Source: Clostridiales bacterium
Lineage (GTDB): Bacteria > Bacillota > Clostridia > Peptostreptococcales > Anaerovoracaceae
DNA length: 32,780 nt
Direction of reading: 5' to 3'
Assembly: GCA_022775805.1 (NCBI GenBank)
Contig: JALFKB010000136.1
Location: 1 to 32,780, forward strand
Numbering within the stretch: position 1 is the first letter of the stretch; the number at the start of each line of letters is the position of its first letter. The translations under genes were made by a program, and so were the position numbers. Positions 16,483-24,904 of this stretch are shown in pieces. The notes beneath the pieces are model-generated. The model was given only the letters and a program-made list of their open reading frames with translations. It ran no database searches and was not told the origin of the DNA.

Positions 16483-17569
16483 ATTCAACGTACTCTTCAC
16501 CGTCATATTCCTCTTCCTCTTCGAAGTCCTCGCCCTCTCCAAAGTACTGGCTATGACTCTTGATATCAATCTTCCATCCGCAAAGCCGTGCCGCAAGTCT
16601 TACATTCTGACCTTCCTTGCCGATTGCCAGTGAAAGCTGATAATCAGGAACAACCACAGTTGCCGCATGCTCTTCCTCATCAACCATTACCTTCTCGACC
16701 TTGGCCGGGCTGAGAACATTGCTTATAAGAACTGCCGGATCCTCATCCCATGTGGTGATGTCTATCTTTTCTCCCCAGAGTTCATCAACGATGTTTCTGA
16801 CTCTGCTTCCGTTCTGTCCTACACATGCTCCTACAGGATCGATGTCCTCATCCTCTGTATACACTGCAATCTTGGTTCTGGAGCCTGCCTCTCTGGCTAT
16901 GCTCTTTATTACCACATCTCCGTCCTCGATTTCCGGAACCTCCAGCTCGAAGAGTCTTTCAACAAATCCCGGGTGGGTTCTTGACAGGAAAATCTGAGGT
17001 CCCTTGGCGCTCTTTCTAACGTCCATGATATAGGCCTTTATCCTGTCATTCACCTTGTATTTTTCCCCTGCTGCTCTTTCTCCCTTAACAAGAATGCCCT
17101 CGGTGTTTCCGATGTTTACAAACAGCGTCTCATTGCTTATTCTCTGAACTATTCCGGTTATGAGATCTCCCTGTCTGGAGATGTAGTTGTCAAACACCAT
17201 TCCCCGTTCAGCTTCCCTCAGTCGCTGAACAACAACCTGCTTCGCCGTCTGAGCAGCAATTCTTCCGAAATCCTTCGGCGTCACTTCATATTCAACAATA
17301 TCATCTATCTCGTATCTGGAGTCGATTTCTCTGGCTTCCTCCAGGGAAATCTCTGTGAATTCGTCCTCAACCTCCTCAACAACGGTCTTCTGCATGAGAA
17401 CCTCAACATCGCCTGTGAACTCGTTTATTTCAACACGAACGTTCGCTGCAGTTCCGTAGTTTTTCTTGTAGGCCGAAATAAGGGCTGACTCAATCGCCTC
17501 CATGATCACTTCCTGAGGAATGCCCTTTTCCTTTACCAGATCGCCTATTGCATTCATAAATTCACTCAT
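16472..17569 (-). CDS. nusA: Transcription termination/antitermination factor NusA
   Basis: RNA polymerase-binding factor controlling pausing, intrinsic termination and rRNA antitermination. The 365 residues comprise an N-terminal polymerase-binding domain (MSEFMNAIGDLVKEKGIPQE), an S1 domain around QGDLITGIVQRISNETLFVNIG, KH1 with DPVGACVGQNGSRVRNI, and KH2 with LAIGKEGQNVRLAARLCGW. It ends in an acidic tail (EEEEEYDGEEYVEYEE), as in other Firmicutes that lack the proteobacterial AR repeats. GGAGG lies 10-12 bases before the ATG. The operon leader carries a terminator-like hairpin, a possible target for NusA feedback. Confidence 0.98.
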   Translation of the reverse strand: MSEFMNAIGDLVKEKGIPQEVIMEAIESALISAYKKNYGTAANVRVEINEFTGDVEVLMQKTVVEEVEDEFTEISLEEAREIDSRYEIDDIVEYEVTPKDFGRIAAQTAKQVVVQRLREAERGMVFDNYISRQGDLITGIVQRISNETLFVNIGNTEGILVKGERAAGEKYKVNDRIKAYIMDVRKSAKGPQIFLSRTHPGFVERLFELEVPEIEDGDVVIKSIAREAGSRTKIAVYTEDEDIDPVGACVGQNGSRVRNIVDELWGEKIDITTWDEDPAVLISNVLSPAKVEKVMVDEEEHAATVVVPDYQLSLAIGKEGQNVRLAARLCGWKIDIKSHSQYFGEGEDFEEEEEYDGEEYVEYEE

Positions 17570-17604
17570 TTTCTCTTTTCCTCCATATAGAAAACAATTT
17601 ATCC

Positions 17605-18102
17605 CTAAAAGATTACTGCCAGATTCGCTTTCGCTATTTCATCCGTTTTCAGTATCCATTCTTTACCGTCATAATCCTTGATGCACACTCTGCCCTCCTC
17701 AGGTGCAAAGGCAGCAAGCACTCCTTCTATGTTCTTCGTACCGTCGATTCCCCTGTAAAGCCTGATTTCAACATCTCTGCCTACATATTTGGCGTAATGT
17801 TCCGGCTTTACCAGAGGTCTGTCCATTCCCGGTGAGCTCACCTCCAGATAGTAATTCTGTTCAATCGGATCAAGCTCATCCAGTCTTCCGCTGAGGTATC
17901 TGCTGATTTTCTCACAGTCCTCTGTGCCTATGTATACGGGATTGCCCTCTTCATCCCTGTCCCGGGAAAGATCCGCAAATATCCTGAGGAACCAGTCTCT
18001 TCCTTCCTTCACAAATTCCGTGCTGTACAATTCATATCCGTTTTCCGTGAGAAAGTCCTTCAGAACCTCCTCAACGATTTCCGTTATTTTCTTTTTTGCC
18101 AT
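17605..18102 (-). CDS. rimP: Ribosome maturation factor RimP
   Basis: A 30S assembly factor acting early in 3'-domain and S12-region maturation. The 165-residue product MAKKKITEIVEEVLKDFL contains YLEVSSPGMDRPLVKPEHYAKYVG, the hallmark RimP motif, and a C-terminal Sm-like domain. The track start eight codons upstream (18126) lies in the leader next to the hairpin. The ATG at 18102 is preferred because of the GGAGAGAGG site immediately before it. RimP leads the operon with nusA 35 bp downstream. Confidence 0.96.
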   Translation of the reverse strand: MAKKKITEIVEEVLKDFLTENGYELYSTEFVKEGRDWFLRIFADLSRDRDEEGNPVYIGTEDCEKISRYLSGRLDELDPIEQNYYLEVSSPGMDRPLVKPEHYAKYVGRDVEIRLYRGIDGTKNIEGVLAAFAPEEGRVCIKDYDGKEWILKTDEIAKANLAVIF

Positions 18103-18126
18103 TGCCTCTCTCCGAGAAAAATTCAT

Positions 18127-18154
18127 AAAAGAAGAGTGGGTTTTGAACCCACTC
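18127..18154 (-). terminator. Terminator-like hairpin in the leader of the rimP-nusA-infB operon
   Basis: On the minus strand: perfect 9-bp stem GAGTGGGTT/AACCCACTC with a CAA loop followed by TTCTTTTAT. It lies about 20 bases downstream of the predicted transcription start and upstream of rimP, so it is positioned as an attenuator for the whole translation operon rather than as an end-of-gene terminator. Confidence 0.65.
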
Positions 18155-18182
18155 GACTCTAACTTACTATTTAACCATAGTC

Positions 18183-18211
18183 ATACTATCACAACAATCC
18201 GCAATTTGCAA
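18183..18211 (-). promoter_or_regulatory. Strong promoter of the rimP-nusA-infB operon
   Basis: On the minus strand: TTGCAA, 17-bp spacer ending TGA (an extended -10 element), TAGTAT. The start site is expected near 18176, giving a leader of about 74 bases before rimP. The polC stop codon lies 32 bp upstream. Confidence 0.85.
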
Positions 18212-18242
18212 GGGATTTCATGGATTGTCTCCGCTTTACCGT

Positions 18243-21200
18243 CTAGAAGAAGCTTATCTGGGCAGTCTCCGGCAGCCCCTCCAGAACTCCGTGTGCCCGC
18301 AGCTCCTCAACAACTGTCTTGTTCACCTTGCCTCTGTCCATTATATCTTCAACAGTTTCATATGGTCTTTCCTCGTAGCCCTTTGCAAAGGCAGTAGCCG
18401 CGCCTTCTCCCATTCCGCTGATTGCAACGAAAGGCAGCTGAACCCTGCCGTTGTTCACCCTGAACTTCGTGGCATCCGACTCTCCCAGCCTTGCGGGAGC
18501 AAATTCATACCCTCGGGCATACATCTCGTAGGCAACCTCCAGAACCGTGATGTCAGCTTCTTCCTTCTTTGATGCGTCCTTGCCCATCTGCTCGATTTCC
18601 GTCATTCTGTCCCACACAGCCTGCTGTCCCTTGAGAATAACCTTCTCATCAAAATTGGCCACCTTTGTGGTGAAGTAAACCGCATAGAATTCAGCGGGAT
18701 AATACACCTTGTAATAGGCCTCTCTCATTGACATCAAAACATAGGCAACAGCATGGGCCCTCGGGAACATGTACTTAATCTTCTTGCAGGATTCTATGTA
18801 CCAGTCCGGAATGTCATGCTCCACCATCAGAGCCTCCTGCTCCTCAGTGAGGCCCTTACCCTTTCTGACCTTCTCCATGATGGTGAAGGCATCACCGTTT
18901 GGAACCCCGTGCTTTCTCAGATAGTTCATAATGTCATCACGGGTAGCAATTGCCTCCTTCATTGTTGTTACGCCGTTTACAATAAGATCCTTGGCGTTTC
19001 CAAGCCATACATCCGTTCCGTGGGACAGACCTGAAATTCTCACAAGCTCTTCAATTGATGTGGGCTTGATGTCGTCCAGCATCTGCCTTACAAACTGTGT
19101 TCCGAACTCGTGAATGGCATAGCTTCCATGGGTGAACTTGTAATCCGGATCCTTGATGTCAAGCCCCTCGGTTCCGTTGAAGATGGTCATCACCTTTTCA
19201 TCCTTAATGGGAACCTTCAGAGGATCCACTCCTGTCATGTCCTGCAGTTGTCTTATCATTGACGGGGCGTCGTGACCCAGAATATCCAGCTTCAGAAGGT
19301 TCTGATCTATGGAGTGGTAATCAAAATGTGTAGTTATTATATCCGACTTAACATCGTTGGCGGGGTGCTGAACAGGACAGAATTCGTTGATGTCGTGTCC
19401 CCTGGGAACGATTATTACGCCTCCCGGATGCTGACCCGTTGTTCTCTTGACACCCTCACAGCACTCTGTGAGTCTGTCCATCTCAGCCTTATTGGCGCTT
19501 TTGCCCTTCTCGTCAAAGTACTTGGCCACATATCCGTAGGCGGTGTTTCCCTTAATTGTGCCTATGGTTCCCGCCTTGTATACGTTCTCCGCTCCGAAAA
19601 TGTCTTCAACATATTTCTGTGCCTTACCCTGATATTCTCCGGCAAAGTTAAGGTCAATATCAGGCTCCTTGTTTGCCTCGAATCCCAGGAAGGTTTCAAA
19701 TGGGATGGTAAAGCCCTCCTTGTTGTACGGAGTGCCGCATACAGGACATACCTTGTCAGGCATGTCGATGCCGCAGTCGTACTGGGTTGAATCGCCCCAT
19801 TCTATGTTTTTGCAGCTTGGGCACAGATAGTGTGCCGGCAGAGGATTAACCTCGGTAATGCCCGACATAGTTGCCGCAAATGATGATCCTACCGAACCAC
19901 GGGATCCTACAAGATACCCCTCAGACAGGGATTTCTGTACCAGCATCTCTGCGGATCTGTACATAACTGCATATCCGTTGTCAATTATGGAGTTTAGCTC
20001 CTTATCAAGCCTTTCCTGAATCACATCAGGAAGAGGGTCGCCGTACATTGCGGTGGATCTTTCTCTGCACACCTTCCTGAGATAATCCTCAGCCCCGTCA
20101 ATCTTCGGCGGGAACTTGCCCTTGGGAACAGGCATCAGCGGCTCAATCATGTCCGCTATGAGATTTGTGTTCTCAATAACAACCTTATATGCCGTTTCCT
20201 CTCCCAGGTATGCGAACTCCTCCATCATCTCATTTGTAGTTCTGAAATAGAGACCTTCGCTGCTCTCAGCATCCTTGTAGCCCTGACCAGCCATGAGAAT
20301 CTGCCTGTACAGTGCCTCCTCCTCATCGAAGTAGTGGGCATCACAGGTTGCTACAACGGGCTTGCCGGTTTTTTCTCCAAGAGCCACAATCCTTCTGTTG
20401 AAATCCTTCAGCACCTCCTGGTTCTCAACAATTCCGTCATTTATCATGAACCTGTTGTTAATCAGAGGCTGGATTTCAAGGTAATCGTAGAATTCAGCAA
20501 TCTTCTCAAGTTCCTCATCGGAGGCTCCCCGGCGAACTGCGCCGTACAGTTCTCCCGCCTCACAGGCCGAACCCAGAATCAGGCCCTCTCTGTGGGCCAT
20601 GAGCACCGACCTCGGGATACGGGGCCTCTTGTAAAAATATTTCAGATGAGACAGGGATACAAGCTTGTAGAGATTAAGCAAACCCTGTCTGTTTCTTGCG
20701 AATATTATTATGTGATTTGTTTTTCTTGATTTGTAATCTATTGTTCCGTCTTCGGATATAAGTCCGGTATCGTCAACAAGATAACCCTCACATCCGTAGA
20801 GGACCTTTATGTCCCCTGCCGCGTGGGACGCCTCAGGGAAAGCCTGAACAACTCCGTGGTCGGTAATGGCCACAGCCCGGTGTCCCCACTTCTCGGCGGT
20901 TTTAACAATGTTGGCAGCCTCATTCATTCCGTCCATTGCACTCATTTTCGTGTGACAATGGAGCTCAACCCTCTTCTGCGGGTATGTGTCCTCCCGTCTG
21001 ATATTCTCAGTCAGCTCTATGCTGTCAGCCATTATTGTTACAGCATTATCGAATCTGTCCCACTGGGCCTTTCCTGCTATTTTCACTGCCGTTCCTGCAG
21101 GCAGATGTGTCTGGAAATCATCCCACTTCTGGTTAAGCACAAAGGCTTTAACGCATATGCTTGTACGCTTGTCAGTTACGAAAATGCTGGCAAGCTTTTT

Positions 21201-21689
21201 TTCTTCGCTTATGGTTCGACAGTCCTTTCGGAACACCTCTCCTCTTATTACTACGCTTCCGCTTTCGGAGTCCACCTGTCCGATTTCCACCGGTTCTCCT
21301 GTAACGGCCTTACCCATTACCACATTTCCCTTCACAGGAACATATTTATTGCGTCCTCCCCCTCTCTGCCATCCGCCGGAATTACCGTTCTTCTGACCTG
21401 CCGGCCGCTCAGCTTCGGTTTTTCTCTCAACAATTGGGATCTCCCGCCCCTTGATGTCGCTGTATTCCAATATTAGATCTATATCCCTGACATCCTTAAG
21501 CAGCCTTCTCAGTTTTGTCTTGAAACGCTCAACTGTTTCTGCACTCAACACAAAGTTAAGCACCAGATACAGTGTGAGCACACGGCTCTCGCTGTTAATT
21601 GATGCTTTCTTCGTTTCAACCTCAAGGTCTTCAATTCTGAAATTTTCTGCCTTCGACAAATCAATCGATTCCTTAAGAATCTCTATCAT
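18243..21689 (-). CDS. polC: DNA polymerase III alpha subunit, PolC type, lacking the exonuclease domain
   Basis: The replicative DNA polymerase of Firmicutes. In its 1148 residues I see an OB-fold region (about 150-235), PHP part one from RVELHCHTKMSAMDG (HCH about 244-246) to YGCEGYLVDD (ends at 307), and PHP part two from NHIIIFARNRQGLLNLYKLV. A zinc site follows with CPSC and CPVCGTP (about 623 and 648). The palm has PDIDLNFAGEYQ (about 674-685), and fingers/thumb regions include SGLSHGTDVWLGNA. The protein ends in QISFF, a clamp-binding motif like QLSLF in B. subtilis. Usual PolC proteins are about 1430 residues with a DnaQ-like proofreading exonuclease inserted in PHP. Here it is replaced by about 18 residues, with no DxETTG motif anywhere. 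The N-terminus is also about 90 residues shorter. The frame is uninterrupted and overlaps ispG by 17 bases. Confidence 0.95.
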   Translation of the reverse strand: MIEILKESIDLSKAENFRIEDLEVETKKASINSESRVLTLYLVLNFVLSAETVERFKTKLRRLLKDVRDIDLILEYSDIKGREIPIVERKTEAERPAGQKNGNSGGWQRGGGRNKYVPVKGNVVMGKAVTGEPVEIGQVDSESGSVVIRGEVFRKDCRTISEEKKLASIFVTDKRTSICVKAFVLNQKWDDFQTHLPAGTAVKIAGKAQWDRFDNAVTIMADSIELTENIRREDTYPQKRVELHCHTKMSAMDGMNEAANIVKTAEKWGHRAVAITDHGVVQAFPEASHAAGDIKVLYGCEGYLVDDTGLISEDGTIDYKSRKTNHIIIFARNRQGLLNLYKLVSLSHLKYFYKRPRIPRSVLMAHREGLILGSACEAGELYGAVRRGASDEELEKIAEFYDYLEIQPLINNRFMINDGIVENQEVLKDFNRRIVALGEKTGKPVVATCDAHYFDEEEALYRQILMAGQGYKDAESSEGLYFRTTNEMMEEFAYLGEETAYKVVIENTNLIADMIEPLMPVPKGKFPPKIDGAEDYLRKVCRERSTAMYGDPLPDVIQERLDKELNSIIDNGYAVMYRSAEMLVQKSLSEGYLVGSRGSVGSSFAATMSGITEVNPLPAHYLCPSCKNIEWGDSTQYDCGIDMPDKVCPVCGTPYNKEGFTIPFETFLGFEANKEPDIDLNFAGEYQGKAQKYVEDIFGAENVYKAGTIGTIKGNTAYGYVAKYFDEKGKSANKAEMDRLTECCEGVKRTTGQHPGGVIIVPRGHDINEFCPVQHPANDVKSDIITTHFDYHSIDQNLLKLDILGHDAPSMIRQLQDMTGVDPLKVPIKDEKVMTIFNGTEGLDIKDPDYKFTHGSYAIHEFGTQFVRQMLDDIKPTSIEELVRISGLSHGTDVWLGNAKDLIVNGVTTMKEAIATRDDIMNYLRKHGVPNGDAFTIMEKVRKGKGLTEEQEALMVEHDIPDWYIESCKKIKYMFPRAHAVAYVLMSMREAYYKVYYPAEFYAVYFTTKVANFDEKVILKGQQAVWDRMTEIEQMGKDASKKEEADITVLEVAYEMYARGYEFAPARLGESDATKFRVNNGRVQLPFVAISGMGEGAATAFAKGYEERPYETVEDIMDRGKVNKTVVEELRAHGVLEGLPETAQISFF

Positions 21690-22737
21690 TTTTCACCAGT
21701 CTTATCAATTCCTCTGCAATATCTTCTTCTTTAACCTTCTTGATGGTTTTGCCCTTTGCAAACAGAAGACCCTCTCCTCTGCCGCAGGCAACACCGTAAT
21801 CTGCCTCCCTGGCTTCTCCGGGACCGTTTACAGCGCATCCCATAACCGCCAGCTTTATTCCCTTTCCGGCAAAGCCCGACTCCATGAGTTTGCCGGCTCT
21901 CCGTTCTACCTCCTCGGCAATTTTCTCCAGGTTTACCTGAGTCCTGCCGCAGGTAGGGCATGAAACCACCTGTATTCCCTCCTCACGGATTCCCAGGGAA
22001 GTCAGCAGTGCCTTTGCGAAATGAATCTCCTCTACGGGATCCGCCGTAAGGGATACCCTCATGGTGCTGCCGATGCCCTCGAGGAGAAGTGCGCCTATTC
22101 CGGCAGCGGACTTGATCTTTCCCCGGGCAGGTGTTCCCGCCTCTGTCACCCCTATATGCAGGGGATAATCGGATTCCTCATTGACGATTCTGTATGCGTC
22201 GAAATTTATCTTCACATCCGATGATTTAAGGGAAATTACTATGTCATCGAAATCGAATTTTTCAAGGAGAGCCACATTTCTCAAGGCGCTTTCCGCCAGT
22301 CCCCGGGCAGTTACTCTGCCGTAGCGGGCAAGGATATCCCTTTCGAGAGAGCCTCCGTTAACCCCCACTCTTATTGGAACGTGGCACTCTGCTGCTTTCC
22401 TGACAACGGCTCTGACGTTTTCCTCGCCGCCGATATTTCCCGGATTTATTCTTATCTTATCCGCTCCCGCATCTATTGCCGCAATTGCCATGCGATAGTC
22501 AAAATGAATATCCGCAACAACGGGAATCCGTGTCCTTCGTTTGATTTCCCTGAAACCCTCTACAGCATTCTCATCAGGAACGGTAAGTCTTATTATCTCA
22601 CAGCCTGCATCCTCAAGCCTTCTTATCTGTTCCATGGTGGCATCAACATCTTCCGTTGGAGTGTTGCACATGGACTGAATAGTTATAGGCGCAGTTCCGC
22701 CAATAAGGGTATCTCCCACCCTGATTTCCTTTTTCAT
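21673..22737 (-). CDS. ispG: 4-hydroxy-3-methylbut-2-enyl diphosphate synthase (flavodoxin/ferredoxin-dependent)
   Basis: Penultimate enzyme of the methylerythritol phosphate isoprenoid pathway, converting MEcPP to HMBPP with a [4Fe-4S] cluster. The 354 residues show APITIQSMCNTPTEDVDAT at the N-terminus, a TIM-barrel region with IPVVADIHFDYRMAI and KIRINPGNIG, and a C-terminal cluster domain with SCPTCGRTQ and MGCAVNGPGEA. The cluster cysteines are all present. A GGGGGAG site precedes the ATG. It sits in the MEP pair with dxr, separated by rseP. The polC start codon lies within its last codons. Confidence 0.97.
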   Translation of the reverse strand: MKKEIRVGDTLIGGTAPITIQSMCNTPTEDVDATMEQIRRLEDAGCEIIRLTVPDENAVEGFREIKRRTRIPVVADIHFDYRMAIAAIDAGADKIRINPGNIGGEENVRAVVRKAAECHVPIRVGVNGGSLERDILARYGRVTARGLAESALRNVALLEKFDFDDIVISLKSSDVKINFDAYRIVNEESDYPLHIGVTEAGTPARGKIKSAAGIGALLLEGIGSTMRVSLTADPVEEIHFAKALLTSLGIREEGIQVVSCPTCGRTQVNLEKIAEEVERRAGKLMESGFAGKGIKLAVMGCAVNGPGEAREADYGVACGRGEGLLFAKGKTIKKVKEEDIAEELIRLVKNDRDS

Positions 22738-22757
22738 TACGGCTCCCCCTTCACCAT

Positions 22758-23768
22758 CTAGAACATTGGAATAATAAACTTCAATACATCATTGAAGGTA
22801 ACGTATATCATCAGCCCAAACAGGAGACAAATGCCCACGAAGTGAATCTTCCCCTCAGTTTCATCGGAAACCCGTTTGCCTGTAAACATTCTAATAACGA
22901 GAAACAGCAGCCGGCCTCCGTCAAGGGCAGGAAAAGGCAGCAGGTTCATTATCGCCAGATTAAGGGACAGAAGTGCCGCCAGATATATAACATACATTAA
23001 TCCGGATTTGGCCGCCTCGCTTGTGGCATATACGATTCCCACCGGACCGCTGAGCTCCTTCATGGAAATATCCCCGGTAATCAGCTGTTTAAGGGCCTTG
23101 TACATCATCTCCGTCATGGCCCAGGTGTTTTTTATTCCCCCTGACAGGGCACTGCCCAAATGATGCTCCCTCTCAGGCGATATGCCAATCATGTTGCGAC
23201 CGGCATCCTTGTCATACTGCAGCTCTGTTGTAAGAGTAAGCTCCTGTCCCTCCCTTGAAACAGTAACCTCTGCAGCATCCTTTTTGCTGTATCCGATGGA
23301 CTGTATGATATCATTCCATTCGCCGATGTTGTTTCCGTCCACCTGCACTATTTTGTCTCCCGGCAGGATTCCGGCTTTATCCGCTGCTGAGCCCTGGGAA
23401 ACAGCATCTATTGTCGTCGTAGCTGTTCCCGCCCAGAAGGCTATTATTATCATCAGAATCACACATGTAATGAGATTCATTAAGGGTCCTGCCGCAATAA
23501 CAAGAGCCCTCTGCCAGGCAGGCTTGTTGTTAAAGGCCCTTGGATCCTGTGAATCCTCGTCCTCCCCCTCCATGGCGCAGAATCCGCCAATAGGCAGCAG
23601 CCTCACCGAGTACTTCGTCTCACCTTTCGTTTTCTTCAATATGGCCGGTCCCATTCCTATGGCAAACTCATTCACCTTGACGCCGCAGGCCTTGGCCACC
23701 AGGAAGTGACCCAGTTCGTGAACAAATATCAGGAAACAGAATATTAATAACGCATAAATAACAGTCAT
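22758..23768 (-). CDS. rseP: Site-2 intramembrane metalloprotease RseP/RasP
   Basis: A zinc-dependent intramembrane protease that cleaves anti-sigma factors and remnant signal peptides. The first membrane helix contains the active-site VHELGHFLVA with H17, E18 and H21. A PDZ domain follows (about 110-190, with GSAADKAGILPGDKIVQVDG). The C-terminal helices contain NLLPFPALDGGR, which provides the third zinc ligand, aspartate. The length of 336 residues is close to that of other Firmicute homologues. The GGAGGGG site lies in the last codons of dxr, 7 bp upstream. The target substrate cannot be predicted from the window. Confidence 0.96.
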   Translation of the reverse strand: MTVIYALLIFCFLIFVHELGHFLVAKACGVKVNEFAIGMGPAILKKTKGETKYSVRLLPIGGFCAMEGEDEDSQDPRAFNNKPAWQRALVIAAGPLMNLITCVILMIIIAFWAGTATTTIDAVSQGSAADKAGILPGDKIVQVDGNNIGEWNDIIQSIGYSKKDAAEVTVSREGQELTLTTELQYDKDAGRNMIGISPEREHHLGSALSGGIKNTWAMTEMMYKALKQLITGDISMKELSGPVGIVYATSEAAKSGLMYVIYLAALLSLNLAIMNLLPFPALDGGRLLFLVIRMFTGKRVSDETEGKIHFVGICLLFGLMIYVTFNDVLKFIIPMF

Positions 23769-23775
23769 CTGATTA

Positions 23776-24885
23776 CTACCCCTCCATCAGATTTCCAACA
23801 TAGTCTCTAATCTTTCTATCCTCCTCAAGTATTTCCTGAAGAGTAAGGTTATATTTCGGTTCATGTTCATTCATGATTCTCTCCAGAGTATCCTGAATGT
23901 CAATAAAGCGTATTTTCTCATGAAGAAACATATCCACAAGAACTTCGTTTGCCCCGTTCAGCACAACAGGATAGCTGCCTCCCAGCGTGGATGCCCGTCT
24001 CGCCAGTGCCAGGGTTCTGAATACTTCCTCATCGGCGGGAAAAAAGCTCATGCCCCCCTTAAGGTCAAAGAAGTTCAGGCTCTTTACTCCGGCCTCACCT
24101 GTAAGATTGAGTCTTTCAGGATATGAGAAGGCGTAACCGATGGGTACTCTCATATCCGGGTTTCCCATCTGTCCCATAACAGATCCGTCCTCATACTCAA
24201 CTGCAGAATGGAGAATGCTCTGGGGATGAACAACCACCTGAATCCTGTCAAGGGGGACGTCAAAGAGCCATTTCGCTTCAATGATTTCCAGACCCTTGTT
24301 CATCATTGTTGCGGAATCTATGGTAATCTTGTTTCCCATGCTCCAGTTGGGATGATCCAGAGCCTCCTGAAGAGTCACCTGCTCCAGCTGCTTCCTGGAA
24401 TAACCTCTGAATGGTCCTCCCGACGCGGTAAGAACAATTCTTCTAACAGGGTTTCCCGGATTTCCCTGAAGAGCCTGAAATATGGCACTGTGCTCGCTGT
24501 CAACAGGAAGCAGCTTCACACCCTTTCGCTTCACAGCTTCCATAACAAGCTCACCACCCACCACAAGGGTTTCCTTGTTTGCAAAGGCAATATCCTTGCC
24601 TGCCTCAATTGCTGCAAGGGTAGGCTCCAGCCCCATCATTCCCATAAGAGAGTTCAGAACAATATCCGCCTCCGGCATTGCTGCCAGCTCCTTCAGTTCC
24701 TCGGCCCCGCCGCCAACGCAAAAAGCCTGCGGCTTGAATTCCTTTACCTGCTCCATCAGCAGTTTTTCGTTTCTGCCGCAGCTTAGTGCTACAACTTCAA
24801 ATCTGTCTCTATTGTGTCTAATGACATCGAGAGCCTGGGTTCCGATGGACCCCGTGCTCCCGAGTATTGCAATTTTCTTTTTCAT
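23776..24885 (-). CDS. dxr: 1-deoxy-D-xylulose 5-phosphate reductoisomerase
   Basis: Converts DXP to MEP with NADPH, the committed step of the non-mevalonate pathway and the target of fosmidomycin. The 369 residues begin KKIAILGSTGSIGTQALDVI (NADPH-binding). They contain LLPVDSEHSAIFQ with metal ligands, TASGGPFRG, and NKITIDSATMMNKGLEIIEAKWLF. The ATG lacks a recognisable Shine-Dalgarno sequence; the preceding bases are AT-rich (ATTTTAATAAT), and no better in-frame start was found. Translation may be coupled to cdsA, which ends 19 bp upstream. Confidence 0.97.
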   Translation of the reverse strand: MKKKIAILGSTGSIGTQALDVIRHNRDRFEVVALSCGRNEKLLMEQVKEFKPQAFCVGGGAEELKELAAMPEADIVLNSLMGMMGLEPTLAAIEAGKDIAFANKETLVVGGELVMEAVKRKGVKLLPVDSEHSAIFQALQGNPGNPVRRIVLTASGGPFRGYSRKQLEQVTLQEALDHPNWSMGNKITIDSATMMNKGLEIIEAKWLFDVPLDRIQVVVHPQSILHSAVEYEDGSVMGQMGNPDMRVPIGYAFSYPERLNLTGEAGVKSLNFFDLKGGMSFFPADEEVFRTLALARRASTLGGSYPVVLNGANEVLVDMFLHEKIRFIDIQDTLERIMNEHEPKYNLTLQEILEEDRKIRDYVGNLMEG

Positions 24886-24904
24886 ATTATTAAAATCATG
24901 GGAT

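Noticed and set aside
20823-21476. 217-codon plus-strand ORF that might explain the missing PolC part
   Set aside because: It lies antisense to the PolC OB/PHP region and has no exonuclease motifs. I also looked for a frameshifted exonuclease near 20715-20770; the gap is only about 18 codons, so none can be hidden there.
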